A stretch of 64,000 bases of DNA from Ceratothoa steindachneri. Taxonomy: Eukaryota; Arthropoda; Malacostraca; Isopoda; Cymothoidae. The notes under the pieces were generated by a model. The model searched no databases. It was not told the DNA's origin and saw only the letters and a list, made by a program, of their open reading frames with translations. Below, piece after piece: positions 45,041 to 55,229 of the stretch. Numbering within the stretch: position 1 is the first letter of the stretch; every line of letters begins with the position of its first letter. The stretch spans positions 133,703,968 to 133,767,967 of the forward strand of contig OZ018328.1 in NCBI GenBank assembly GCA_963969495.1, given 5' to 3'. The position numbers and the translations under genes were made by a program.

Positions 45041-46200
45041 TATTGGCAAAAAGTATAAAGCACCTTTTGGAATCATTCATATATTGCAATTTTGGTAAAT
45101 AAATTTACTACTTTTATTATATATATATACTTATTTTAGAATTTTTTTATTACTTAGTTGCACCACTTTTTGCTCTAATTACAGCCATACATCTTCATTT
45201 TATGGATTTCACCAAATATCACAAATTTCTGACACTGTTATTTTTCTCCATTTAGCTGGTAATTCTCCATACTGTTCTGTTTAATTTTAACTTGTGGTAC
45301 TTCTTGAAGCTTTTCCAATCACTCCCCACAAGTGTTCTATTGAAATTTTAGCCAAGATTCTGTTAGTGGTCACTCCATATGGTCGATCATCTTTTCGCCA
45401 AACCACTTTTTGGTGTGGATGAAAGTATAGCATAGGACATTGTCCTCTTGAACTGTAACTTTATTGCTTGTTGTGGGATACAATCTTTGGATAGATGACT
45501 CTAAAACATGTGACAACATGGTAGTATAAGATGTGTATTTCATTTTTCCCTCTCATCAAAACATCTTCCCTCGCCATGATGAAGATGTGCAGCCCCATAC
45601 CATAATAGAACAATCTCCATGCTTCAAAGTTGGTACCATACAAGAAAGATGAAATGCTTACCCAACTCTTTATCTCACAAACCTAGCAAAAGAAGTGCTG
45701 AAAATTTACAAATTTGTTACAAAAAATGATATATTTAAATTAATGATACAATAGTCTTTCTTACATACCTGATAAATACCTTCATCTAAACATCTAACTT
45801 TATGCCATTCTTCATGTGTCGAATTTTTGTGATCTTTGGCCTAGTGAAGACGTTTTTTTCTTTTGACCTCGGATATCTATGCCTTCTGTTTTGCTTTGCA
45901 TCCTTTTAACCTTTGGTCAGTAAGTTTCCTTTTAAGAATTATGCGTGATATTTTTGAATATGAAGCTTCAATGTACTCCCCAGAAAGCTCAAAAGAGTGT
46001 TTTCTGCGATTTTGTAGCGATGCCTAAATAATAGATAGATTTTTCTTCTCTGGGTGGTATAATACGTTTTGTGTCACTTCGCTTCGTTAATACAAATGCT
46101 CTTGTTCTCTTGATATCGTTTTAAGGTGCTTTGGACAGCCTATCTTGAATATTTTGTTTAGCAATTTATACTTATGAGAACCCTTATATACTTGGCACTG
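45040..46200 (-). mobile_element. Tc1-like transposon, minus orientation
   Basis: 1161 bp; left TA at 45038-45039 is the last unit of a (TA)n array, right TA at 46201-46202. Left end CTATTGGCAAAAAGTATAAA; reverse complement of right end CAGTGCCAAGTATATAAGGG. TIRs are decayed but alignable. It encloses a Tc1 transposase on the minus strand. Confidence 0.78.
45160..46060 (-). pseudogene. Tc1-like transposase, inactivated
   Basis: Segments in order on the minus strand: LKRKLTDQRLKGCKAKQKA (DNA-binding linker), AKDHKNSTHEEWHKVRCLDE (D1 region, usual WSDES lost), CSIMVWGCTSSS, then TTSNKVTVQEDNVLCYTFIH (D2 block, QQDNAPCHT in relatives) and HTKKWFGEKMIDHMEWPLTE. The Glu block is represented only by LWGVIGKASR. 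The C-terminus near 45165 is AKSGATK. Frameshifts separate most pieces; the longest open stretch is 60 codons (45643-45461). Confidence 0.75.
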
Positions 46201-46559
46201 TAGAAGTTGGATTTGTTATTTGTCCGTTTGTAAGTTCTTAAGTTTTAAACAAATTATTTATTTAGAAAGATATTGAAGAAAAATAGTTCTAAATTTAAGC
46301 TTAATTATAAGAAATATCGGTTATATTCTGATTCTAGAAAACAACCCGGAGGTTTGCTATTTGATGAAAAGGGTAAATGATGATAGATATGGGTTAAGTG
46401 AATGATGTTGTGTAATTATAATTCCTTATTTTTTGTAAAAGTAAATGTATGAAACTTTTTAAATTCCAGAAAGGGTTCTCTGCACAAATGTAGCTTGAAA
46501 TTAAAGGAGATAGTTGCTAAGAGTATTGCATCAAGGAACATTATCTTTACGATCATTAA

Positions 46560-46883
46560 TAACTTTAAAAGAGTGGTTACAACCCTGTGAAGAAGTCTCC
46601 TGGAATGCCAAGAGATTTAAAAGAACGCTAGGATCGGCTTCTAGGAATGTCTCAAGGATTGGATTGCCTACAATGCCATCTTGTTAACGATTAGACAGAA
46701 GCAGGTATGAATGCTTCAGCGCGCATAGTGAGGCAGAGACGTTTCGATAATGGTATCATGTCGAGATGGGCTGCGAAAAAGCATCATCTCACCAAGGGAG
46801 AAGAAAGGAAAGCCTTGAAGGCGAGAGACTTGCTCTCCTTGGGAAGAACGTGTTTAGTTCACAAAGCAGCGAAAGAATACTGA
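46560..46883 (+). pseudogene. Tc1-like transposase N-terminal fragment
   Basis: From 46698 one frame reads EAGMNASARIVRQRRFDNGI, MSRWAAKKHHLTKGEERKAL, KARDLLSLGRTCLVHKAAKE and stops at 46881-46883. The pattern (SARTVRRRL, then KKPLLTKKH-K-RL-FA in relatives) is the second helix-turn-helix and linker of Tc1 transposases. Upstream 46560-46690 has broken first-HTH sequence (RDLKER, RLLGMSQGLDCLQC). The catalytic domain is absent. It is on the opposite strand to the neighbouring 45040-46200 element, so it is a separate relic. Confidence 0.65.
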
Positions 46884-47098
46884 GAATAAACATAAAGGGA
46901 GTAAAAACTAGAGTACAAAAGATAAAGAACAATAAATAAGTTTATTTGGAATCTGTGATGTCCTATATTATATGATCAAACCTAAACCTACCTCGGCATC
47001 TTAAAAGAAAAATTCACATACTAGATTAGATACATTCTCAATCTCTTGTTGTTCCTCACTCTCTAATATCTGTAACAATATAAAGTACCCCTACAAAA

Positions 47099-47240
47099 AA
47101 TGAGTATTTTTTATAAAGAGGCCATGTTGGATATAGTAATTGTTATATTTGAAAGCATTTTGAAGTTTCTTGATAACTTTCATAAATGATTATCATTATG
47201 TACTATATCCAACATGGCCTCTTTATAAAAGATACTCATT
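47099..47240. repeat. Inverted repeat, 40-bp arms with one mismatch
   Basis: Left arm 47099-47138 (AATGAGTATTTTTTATAAAG, AGGCCATGTTGGATATAGTA region); right arm 47201-47240 is its reverse complement with a single difference; loop of 62 bp. Near identity suggests recent origin, a MITE or a recent inverted duplication. Confidence 0.92.
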
Positions 47241-48177
47241 CCAGGCAGGCCGACGACATTCAGCAGTTAACTGAGAAAGAACGATGCTCAGATTTAAAAT
47301 GTAAATTTGGAACAAATAAGAAAAATCAAGATGAACTCATGTCTAAGGCTGAACTTCTCGATAAAGAAAAGAGTTACAAGAAATCTATGTCTATGTACCA
47401 ATATTCATTTCAAAACGGTGACTGTGAGCATTGTAACTTTAAGTACATAGGCGTAACATTAAGTCTTATTTCTGAAAGAGGAGTTTTAATTTTGATGTAT
47501 TTTCCTGTCGTTTTTCAATCATATATACAGTCAAAATATTTCAAGAGGAAATTATGTATGAAACTCACATTATCTAAGAAAAAAATAAGTACGGGAAATC
47601 TATGTATTTTTACCAGCAATTATTTCAGATCGATGACTGTGAGCATCGAAACTTTAGGGAAATTGGCGTAAAATCAAGTATTATTTTAGAAAGAGATGTG
47701 TTAGTTTTGCTGTTTTCTCCTGTTATTTTTATAACATATGATCGTTCTAAATAGTTTGATTTTAAATTAAAAAAATTTTCACTTTGATCTCAAGTATTTT
47801 TTTCTATGTTACTCCTCGAAATCTTGTAAAATATCTACATATATTTTGCATTTATAGAGCAGAAATTCTTGAAATTTATCAGACGAGACCATCCCATTGG
47901 AAAACATTACAAAACAACTGAAGAAATAGGCATGAAGATATACGGCTCACCGTCCGCAGTTGACATCATCTCAGGGATCATGAGAGGAAAATATGAGTAT
48001 GAAGCGGATATAAGCGAAGATAACTTAATAGGGGCTCTGAAACAAGGAATAATAATGATAACCGAAGAATCCTGCTTTAATCTCGCACACGAGATTTTCA
48101 AACAGAAGAGAAACGGGAGGAAAAGATCGCCAGAAAGAGAAACCGGGAATAAACCCAAACAGCCTCATAAGAACTAA
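47186..48177 (+). CDS. Candidate multi-exon gene fragment of unknown function
   Basis: Not recognised as a transposon protein. The first block contains ERCSDLKCKFGTNKKNQDEL, then KAELLDKEKSYKKSMSMYQY and SFQNGDCEHCNFKYIG. A second, tandem-duplicated copy about 200 bp on reads, in another frame, SMYFYQQLFQIDDCEHRNFR followed by EIG. Both are followed by GTAACATTAAG or GTAAAATCAAG, possible splice donors. A third block (47861-48177) follows an acceptor-like TTTTGCATTTATAG and encodes FIRRDHPIGKHYKTTEEIGM, SPSAVDIISGIMRGKYEYEA and DISEDNLIGALKQGIIMI, ending basic (KRNGRKRSPERE) with stop 48175-48177. The repeated block weakly recalls TPR/Sel1-like helices. The 161-codon open frame at 47186-47671 probably reads through an intron and its Met start is doubtful. 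It could be a host gene, a pseudogene or an unfamiliar element. Confidence 0.35.
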
Positions 48178-48600
48178 AAATCATACTAATATAATACCAA
48201 TATATAAATAAAAGATAATAAAATAAAAGAGGATAAAACAAATTTGAACTGGACAAAAATGAAAAACAAATAATAAAACAAACATAATTAAAGAAAAGAT
48301 CCGAAGTGGACATATTTGTAATTAAAAAAAATAAGATCCGAAGTGGACAAAAAACAAACAAAATAACAAACAGACAAAGGAAATTAATATAAAAAATCCG
48401 TAGAGGACACAAATAAAATCTTTAATACATAACGAATAATTAAAAAGAATTAAATCTGTAAAATTGAAACATCTGCACAAAATAATATTAATAGTTCCGA
48501 AGTTGACACAATAAGTTACTTAAGTGAAAACAAATATGAAGAATCAAGAAGAATAACTGCGTTGGCATTTATCCAAGATCAATTAATATATTGAAATACA
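48178..48600. other. A-rich tract with scattered TCCGAAGTGGAC motif
   Basis: Extremely A-rich plus strand. The motif TCCGAAGTGGAC occurs at about 48301 and 48337, with variants TCCGTAGAGGAC near 48397 and TCCGAAGTTGAC near 48495. Composition resembles the 3' UTR of the Jockey/I-like LINE. No coding signal. Confidence 0.45.
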
Positions 48601-48604
48601 TACG

Positions 48605-48869
48605 AAAACAAAGGCTTGAACGCTAGTAAAAAATTTTCAACGTAAGAATCAAAATAAATACTTAAAAATACTGAGTTTGCCAGCCGACCTGGCACATATC
48701 ACTCTTTCTCTTAATTACACATAATTCTGTCTTTTCTCTAACTATCACCACACCAATTTCTCTCTTTAAACATCATTGACCATTGATCATTTATCAGTAT
48801 AGCCCCTGAAGATGACCAATGTAGTTGAAAGAGGCCTCGGGCGAATAATAAAATGCCTCTTCTGCTGTC

Positions 48870-48870
<1 letters not shown>
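48605..48870 (+). other. LINE-like 3' tail
   Basis: AAAGGCTTGAACGCT near 48611 matches the 3' UTR motif of the LINE copies at 1.4 kb and 53.1 kb. CCCTGAAGATGACCAATGTA and CGGGCGAATAATAAAATGCC near 48806-48856 have the layout of conserved LINE 3' ends. The tail runs into a (TA)n array. No RT was found just upstream, so this is likely a 5'-truncated copy. Confidence 0.45.

Positions 48871-48871
<1 letters not shown>

Positions 48872-48938
<67 letters not shown>
48872..48938. repeat. (TA)n microsatellite
   Basis: Alternating TA followed by an impure ATACATACATAA/TATATG continuation to about 48968. Confidence 0.97.
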
Positions 48939-48942
<4 letters not shown>

Positions 48943-49233
48943 CATAAATATATATATATATGTATATTATTCATTTATCAGCCCCCAAATTAAAAAGGTG
49001 AAGATCCGCGGATAAATTCACATTCTCCGTTTTCTGTTGAAGTTAAACGTTAGCTAATTAATACAAAAGGCTTCTTGAAATTTCTCTTTTGCCTAGTCGT
49101 AGATGTAACGTTCGCTCCTGAAAAGGGGCTGAGGAACTACAGGAAACTTTTCTAGCGGATTAAGGAATTCTTATTATTACCCTTACCTAACCGTATTGAC
49201 TAGAACGTTATTGTTCATTTATCAAATATATAG

Positions 49234-49236
<3 letters not shown>

Positions 49237-49276
<40 letters not shown>
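49237..49276. repeat. (TA)n microsatellite, left half
   Basis: Flanks the Tc1-like element on the left; the continuing half is at 51011-51101. Confidence 0.95.
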
Positions 49277-49281
<5 letters not shown>

Positions 49282-49466
49282 GGTGCAATAAATATCTGAT
49301 ACATGGTCAAAAGTATATTTACCATAGTTACACAACATCAAAGTAATCGAGAATTAAACATCTTATGTATTTTGTACGTTAAATTAAATATTATTATCAA
49401 TTTTAAGAGCTCATCTGGCGACTGCTTACTTTGGCATTTGTCGCCGTATTCAACACTGCCTAGTAC

Positions 49467-49712
49467 TAGGCATCTTTAAAATAAGATGCAAAAAAAACAG
49501 CAATAAAAATAAAAAAAAGGAAAAAGGCAATAAGCAGGATGCAAGCTCCGGCGTCGGGGGGAGGTCCGCCTTCCCCCGGCGCAGGAACGTACGACATACT
49601 AAAATAACAAAAAACAATACAAAAAAGCAACTAGTTAAATAAAGGGGAGAAGGCCGGCGTCCTCCATAAAGTCTAGAAGTCCACCAGTCAACGTGCACGA
49701 ACTCGTCCCGAA
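49467..49712. mobile_element. Secondary insertion near the transposase C-terminus, possible TAGTAC duplication
   Basis: TAGTAC occurs at 49461-49466 and 49713-49718, and the intervening ~246 bp interrupts the end of the Tc1 transposase (after KYPKRLEAVL). The insert is GC-rich in parts (CGGCGTCGGGGGGAGGTCCG) with an A-rich stretch near its left side. Possibly a short retroelement or truncated LINE piece; identity unknown. Confidence 0.45.
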
Positions 49713-49719
49713 TAGTACA

Positions 49720-50680
49720 GCTTCCAACCGTTTGGGATATTTACTTATGAGGTTCTTACAAATATTTGTAGGTATCTTGGCCTATTCTCCTTGTCATATT
49801 CTTTTTAAATCTGTTAGATTTCTTGGGTCCCTTTTCTGAATGTTTAGTTTTGATTCTCGCAACAGATTCGCGATAGGATTTAGGTAGGGCGACTAACTTG
49901 GTTATCCCGTCACCTTTATTTTCTGCTCCTGAAACCACGCTGCAGTGCCCTTTGCTGTATGTTTTGGATCGTTGTCCTGCTGGAATGTCCATCCTCTTGG
50001 CTACTTCAAGTCGTCTGCAGGCTGTAAGAGATTTTCAACCAGAATCCTGCGATACATTGGAGCATTCATTTTCCATTCAATAATATGGAGTCTTCCAGGA
50101 CCTGCGGAAGAGAAGCATCCCCATACCATTATGCTGCCTCCTTCAAACCTCACTGTTGGGATTGTATTTTTAGGATCATGCGCTGAGTTTTTTTCTGCGT
50201 CCAAACGTGAATAACACTATTCCGCCCAAATAACTAAATCTTTGTCTTGTCAGACCATAGTACAGCATCACCTAAACTTGCAGGCTTCTCTAAATGTTCC
50301 TTGGCGAAATTCAGACAATTTCTGTCATAAATTGGTTTCAACAAGGGTGTCTTTCTTGGTGTGTGAGAATGGAATCCTTCGTTCCTAAGAACTGCTTCCA
50401 AACCTTTCTGAAGTTCAGATCGAGTCACTCGAGGATTTTTCTTTACTTTATGGACTATATGTTTAGCCACACGTTTTGGAATTTCAGATGGACGCCCTGA
50501 ATGTGGTAGACTTGCAGTGGGCTGATATGACGTGAACCGGCGAATCGTGTCACCAATGGTTGAGATTGGTATTTTTAGCATAGATAAAATTTTTCTATCG
50601 CCCAAACCACTTTTATGCAACTGAACAATTAGTCATCTGCTCCTTTTTGGCAATTCTTTAGTCTTCGCCGTAATAGAACT
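49720..50680 (-). pseudogene. Tc1-like transposase, inactivated
   Basis: HTH region: TKELPKRSR, a TGA, then LIVQLHKSGLGDRKILSMLK and TIGDTIRRFTSYQPTASLPH, the GRPS linker (SGRPSEIPKRVAKHIVHKVK), then LLKPIYDRNCLNFAKEHLEK and D1 as VLWSDKTKI (Asp kept, ET altered to KT). After a frameshift EGGSIMVWGCFSSAGPGRLH and YRRILVENLLQPADDLK follow. The D2 block ([12 protein letters not shown] in relatives) is readable only by shifting frame near 49970; the C-terminus around 49760-49830 shows NRFKKNMTRRIGQDTYKYL. Mutations are few per segment, so the copy is moderately old. Confidence 0.82.
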
Positions 50681-51007
50681 AGAGTGTTAAACGATGCCCT
50701 CCTTCTCATGCAGCTCTTAAGTAGCCGAAGTAGATTATTTTTCTAGAAAGATCAACAGCATTCCTGTTACGTAAACCACTTTGGAATGTTCGAGAACTAT
50801 TGGATACTTATTGTGTTGGATACTTTTTTGAGGCGATAATCTAACACTTTTGTCGATATAATATCAATGCTTTGCTATTTGTGTATTCTAATACCGAATT
50901 TGTAATCAACGTACAAAATACATAAGTGTTCAATTTTCGATAACTTTGCTGTTGTGTAACTATGGTAAATAAACCTTTGACCATGTATCGGATAATTATT
51001 GCACCCA

Positions 51008-51010
<3 letters not shown>

Positions 51011-51101
<91 letters not shown>
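51011..51101. repeat. (TA)n microsatellite, right half
   Basis: About 90 bp of TA with one CATA interruption; a further short TATATATGTATATATA tract lies at 51119-51140. Confidence 0.97.
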
Positions 51102-51196
51102 GTTTTGGATATTAATAAATATATATATGTATATATATATACCAAAGTCGATAATTTCAATTCATTCGAAGGGCAAAACAAATTCAACAAATACAA

Positions 51197-52905
51197 GGTG
51201 TCCCAGAAAAAAGTTAACCGTACTTTGAATTTGTATAACTCAAAACCTATTGGGGATTTTTAAGTAATCCTGTAAAACAAACCAAATTTAGCAACTATTT
51301 ATCTGTCGATTCTGCAAATTTCATTATATTCCCTTTTACGGTATTGATACACTAATGGGTTTAGTGGAGGCTATCAAAATTATGTTTGCGCAAGGAAGTA
51401 AAATATGAAACTTCGAAATTTAAAATTAACAAATATATTTAAATCCATTTTTAACAAAAACACCTCTTTATATAAGTAATACAAATTCATTTTTTAATTT
51501 TTTAAGTATTATTTCCTTCCACATGTCTTCCATTTCTTTGCAAGCACAGTTGCGCCTTTGATCGCATTTATTGAACAACTTTTTTGATTAACTTGTGATT
51601 TTCCTTAAGTCTATTGACTTCACGTGTGATACTATCTCTTAACTGGTTGATGCTTTGTGGTAGAGTAGAATACACTGTATTCTTTAGATATCCCCATAAG
51701 AAATAATCACACGGTGTTAGGTCAGGGGATCTTGAGGGCCATTCAATTGCATGATTTAGCGTGACAATGCGGTTGTCCAACGTTTCTCTTAGTTTTGTTC
51801 TTACAGTAAGCTGTCTATGAGCTGGTGCGCCGTCCTGAATCCACCAAAGTCTATTAAATTGAGTGCCATAAATCTGGCGGAGTTCCAGGAAGATCCTTTC
51901 GTTGATTATGCTCAGGTAGGCAGCACCATTTAAGTTATTCTCGTAAAACAATGGGCCGACAAGATAGCCATTCCCGCATATTCCGATCCACAGAGACACT
52001 TTCTGCTGACAAATACGTGTGTCAAAGTTGAATGCTGGGGGGTGGCTCAGTGGCTCATATTGCCGAATGTTATGGCTATTTACCTTTCCATTCATAAAAA
52101 AGGCTGCCTCGTCACCAATCACAATGTTTTCCAAGAAACGAGCAACTTTATAGGGAGGCCATTCGACAAATTGTCTACAAGGAAAATCAGTTTCAAGAAG
52201 CTGGTGTCTTGCATGCATCTTATAGGGATGCCAGTTTAAGTCATGTTTAATAATGCGGTTAAATGATGACTTTGACCATTGTAAACCATTCTTTTTGACT
52301 GATACATGTGGATTTTGAAGAAGTGTCATCTGAACATTTTCGATATTTTATGTTGTTCTTGTGGTTCTCATACGACCCGAACGACCTTTATTTAGATTTA
52401 AGGATGTTCTTTCATGTTGGTATTTGTGAACCTTTTTCCAGAGTGTGGGCTTGCTTGGTGGGTGCCTATCTGGAAAACGTTGTTCAAATTAATCTTGTAC
52501 TTGTTTAATACTGCCAGTCTTAATAAAGTTTGTGACTACAAATACGCGTTGATCTTTTGTTAACTGCATGATTAAAAAGGTTCTATGGAAGTAAACTTTT
52601 ACACAGAAACGCTTTGATTTGCTTAGTAAGCAATAATCACGAGACCATACCACAGCGTGGCTGAAAAACCACTGTAAAATGTCCTAAGCTATGCTTGGAA
52701 AATCGCACAAAGACCTAGGCAACCTAACCTCCGTAGGTTCTCTTGAAAGTGCACGGTGGCCTAGCCTTCCTAGAATTCGTTTCATTATTTTACTTCCTTG
52801 CGCAAATATATTTTTGATAGCCTCCACTAAACCCATTAGTGTATCAATATCATAAAAGGGAATTTAATGAAATTTCCAGAATCGACAGATAAATAGTTAG
52901 TAAAT
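51197..52905 (-). mobile_element. DUF4817-type Tc1/mariner-superfamily transposon
   Basis: The left end GGTGTCCCAGAAAAAAGTTA at 51197 has the form of a terminal sequence of this group. Two ~112-bp inverted repeats (51293-51404 and 52785-52898) share ACTATTTATCTGTCGATTCT and CACTAATGGGTTTAGTGGAG with few differences and flank the transposase. The matching right outer end is not found before the (TA)n at 52990, so the right terminus is lost or diverged. Confidence 0.78.
51568..52569 (-). pseudogene. DUF4817/DDE-type transposase, two stops only
   Basis: 334 codons in one uninterrupted reading frame apart from two stops. Start chosen at MQLTKDQRVFVVTNFIKTGS (52569). HTH: FEQRFPDRHPPSKPTLWKKV and NKGRSGRMRTTRTT. 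Stops: TAA after KQVQD and TAA after RTTRTT. From 52329, 253 codons are fully open: SFNRIIKHDLNWHPYKMHAR, D1 in NIVIGDEAAFFMNGKVN, D2 in WWIQDGAPAHRQL, D3 in EWPSRSPDLTPCDYFLWGYL with 36 residues between D2 and D3, then helices to KENHKLIKKVVQ. All three catalytic Asp remain. This is the best preserved transposase of the window, related to but distinct from 7072-8158. Confidence 0.93.
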
Positions 52906-52987
52906 AAAACAATTTTGGCAAAACCAAAAATTCTTTATTATTATTTAGCTTCAAAGCTTTTTAAGTTTTCTAACATTTACGTTAGTT

Positions 52988-52989
<2 letters not shown>

Positions 52990-53043
<54 letters not shown>
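52990..53043. repeat. (TA)n microsatellite
   Basis: About 50 bp, directly at the A-rich 3' end of the minus-strand LINE. Confidence 0.95.
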
Positions 53044-53047
<4 letters not shown>

Positions 53048-53205
53048 TTGTTTTATTTATTTAATTTTTTTAAAAATTAAAATCTATGATTATTTGTTTG
53101 TACAAAACCTTTGTACATATATACATTGTAGCTTTCAAGCCTTTTTTGGTGTTATTTAGTGACTTTGTCAAATTTATTGTTTCTAAGATATGTTGTATAC
53201 GGTAT

Positions 53206-54492
53206 TTATGAGTATATTGGTTCATGGTTGTGCCGCGCAGCTCTTCTGCTGCTTGGGAATCTTTTCTGAGCTTGGTTCAGCATTGGCTCGGGAATTCCGA
53301 AGTGATTTCTCATGAAATCTGGGTCGGCATTCCTTTCCACTTTTCGCCAAATTTTGAGGGCTCTGGTACTTAAATCATTATTTAGTGCCTTGATATTCAC
53401 TTCCTCATTTAGTGTTTTTTGGCATTTTTGTTCCCGGCTCCTAGCGTTGCAGATTATTAAGAGTGCCTTATTTTGCACTCTTTGCAATTGTATCATCCAA
53501 GTTTTGGAAATGGCCGCTAGTGGCATTGGGGACTATAATAGTTTAGGTTTGACATAGGTAGAGTAGATTTTCTTTTTGTTGCTCTTCCTTAGGTCTTTGA
53601 ATCGATATAGCTCACCTATATCTCTCCTCGTACCTGCAATTATGCCATTGATTTGGTCTCTGTATCTCCTGGCATTTATTTCCAATCCTAGTACTCTGCC
53701 TATTATTTTGTATAGGTATCTTTCATCCCCTACATATATTGCTGCCGTTTTGCTTCTCTTGATCGGTATGATAGTAGATTTGTTCCGATTAGTCGCAATT
53801 TTCCAGCGACGTTCGTAGATGTTTACGTTCTCAATCTCGTATGATGTCATTCTTGCCATGGTTCTTTCGTTTTTGTATGGGAAGACCACTATCTGTGTTA
53901 CATCGTCGGTGAGCTGGATATACAAAGATTCCTTTAGCCTAGGGCTAGGAGGGTCTCTAGTGTATATCGAGTACAGCAGTGGACTCAAGCACCCACCTTT
54001 GGGGACGCCCTCTTCTAGATGGAATTCTGGTCCTTGGTATTCCCCCATCTCGAGGAATGCTCTTCTGTCCCTGACGTAATCACATATTATCTTCTCCAGT
54101 CTGGGATTAAGTCCCAGTTGGAGGATCTTAAAATGTAGTCCCCTGCGCCATACTTTGTCAAACGCTTTTTTTACATCTCTCAATATTATATCAGCATGCT
54201 TTTTCTCTATCTCGATTTGTGCTAGCTTCTCCGTTATCATCTCCAGTGCTGTGTCCGTACCTCTCTGCTCTCTAAAACCGTGTTGTTGGTGATTATGCAG
54301 GTTCGTTTCTTCCAGGTAAGATTGCACTCTGTTGGCCATGATTTTTTCAAAGATTTTTCCTTTGAATTCGAGGAGAAAGATCGGGCGGTAGTCTGCCGGG
54401 AAGATTGGAGACTTCCCCGATTTAGGAATGAATATCATTTTTGATATTTTCCAGGCATCGGGAAAGTAGCCCGTATTGAGAGCAGCGTTCAT
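53206..54492 (-). pseudogene. LINE reverse transcriptase, one in-frame stop
   Basis: One frame from MNAALNTGYFPDAWKISKMI (54492) to the end PIYS (53206), interrupted only by TAG at 53533-53535. RT motifs: FIPKSGKSPIFPADYRPIFL, HGFREQRGTDTALEM, DVKKAFDKVWRRGL (A), EGVPKGGCLSPLLYSIYT (B), IQLTDDVTQIVVFPY (C; LTDD in place of the common YADD/FADD, both Asp kept), RRWKIATNRNKSTIIPIKRS (D) and VLGLEINARRY (E). C-terminal thumb: MIQLQRVQNKALLIICNARS, ALKIWRKVERNADP. The frame is open further upstream in pieces that lead to the endonuclease. Target-primed reverse transcription is the known role of this family. Confidence 0.93.
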
Positions 54493-55229
54493 TATATTAA
54501 CTATTCCCTATTTCCTGTTCTGTGGAGCGTTGACAAAATTTGCCCTCGTTAGTCCTGAGTGTAGGGAGATCTTTTTCCCAGTCCTGTCATGGGTCTTTCC
54601 GCTGAGGCGTGATTAAACGGCTATGTAAGTTCTATTTCATCTTTTAACTGATCTATTATCTCGTTTCCAAAATCTGTATCAAAATTTTCTTCCTCTTCAG
54701 GGGAAATATTGAATACATTAGACCAGTAATCTCTGAAAATTTCCTCTAACTCCTCAGGTTCAGTGGCCACTTCACCTTCCCGATTTTTGATATTAGCCTT
54801 TTGGTGGCTGGCTTCCCTCTCAACCTCTTCACTGTTTGCCAGAATGTTCTGGGGGCCATTTTCTCATCTAGGTCTTCGATGAGTCGGTCCCAAATATCCA
54901 ACTGTTGCTGAATGATCAGTTGGTGCAGGTGTTTTTTTTTCCCGCATCATTTGGTGCAGTTCCCTGTTTGGTCCCCATCTGTTGATTGCGACCACTAAGC
55001 CACTATATTCATCTTGAATGGCAATCATTTCTGATGTTCATCTTGGAGCTGCGAGGGTTTTATAATTTAACTTTAGAATGGTATTTCTATCTGCTTCTGA
55101 TAATTTTATTGTAAGGAGGTTTAACTCTTCGTCTATATATTCTGGGGTAGCTTCTTCTAGGTTCTTCGGGACGTAATTCTGGCAATGGGCCTGGTATGCC
55201 TCCAAGTCTGCACGTGCATATGATTTCCT

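Larger units (their letters stand above)
49277..51010 (-). mobile_element. Tc1-like transposon with ~100-bp TIRs, inside a (TA)n array
   Basis: 1734 bp. The left end (TAGTGGGTGCAATAAATATC, then GATACATGGTCAAAAGTATA and TTACCATAGTTACACAACA) matches the reverse complement of the right end (CAGTGGGTGCAATAATTATC, GATACATGGTCAAAGGTTTA, TTACCATAGTTACACAACA) for about 100 bp with few differences. (TA)n lies on both sides, as expected for insertion at a TA within an array. It carries a minus-strand transposase and a ~246-bp secondary insertion at 49467-49712. Confidence 0.9.
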
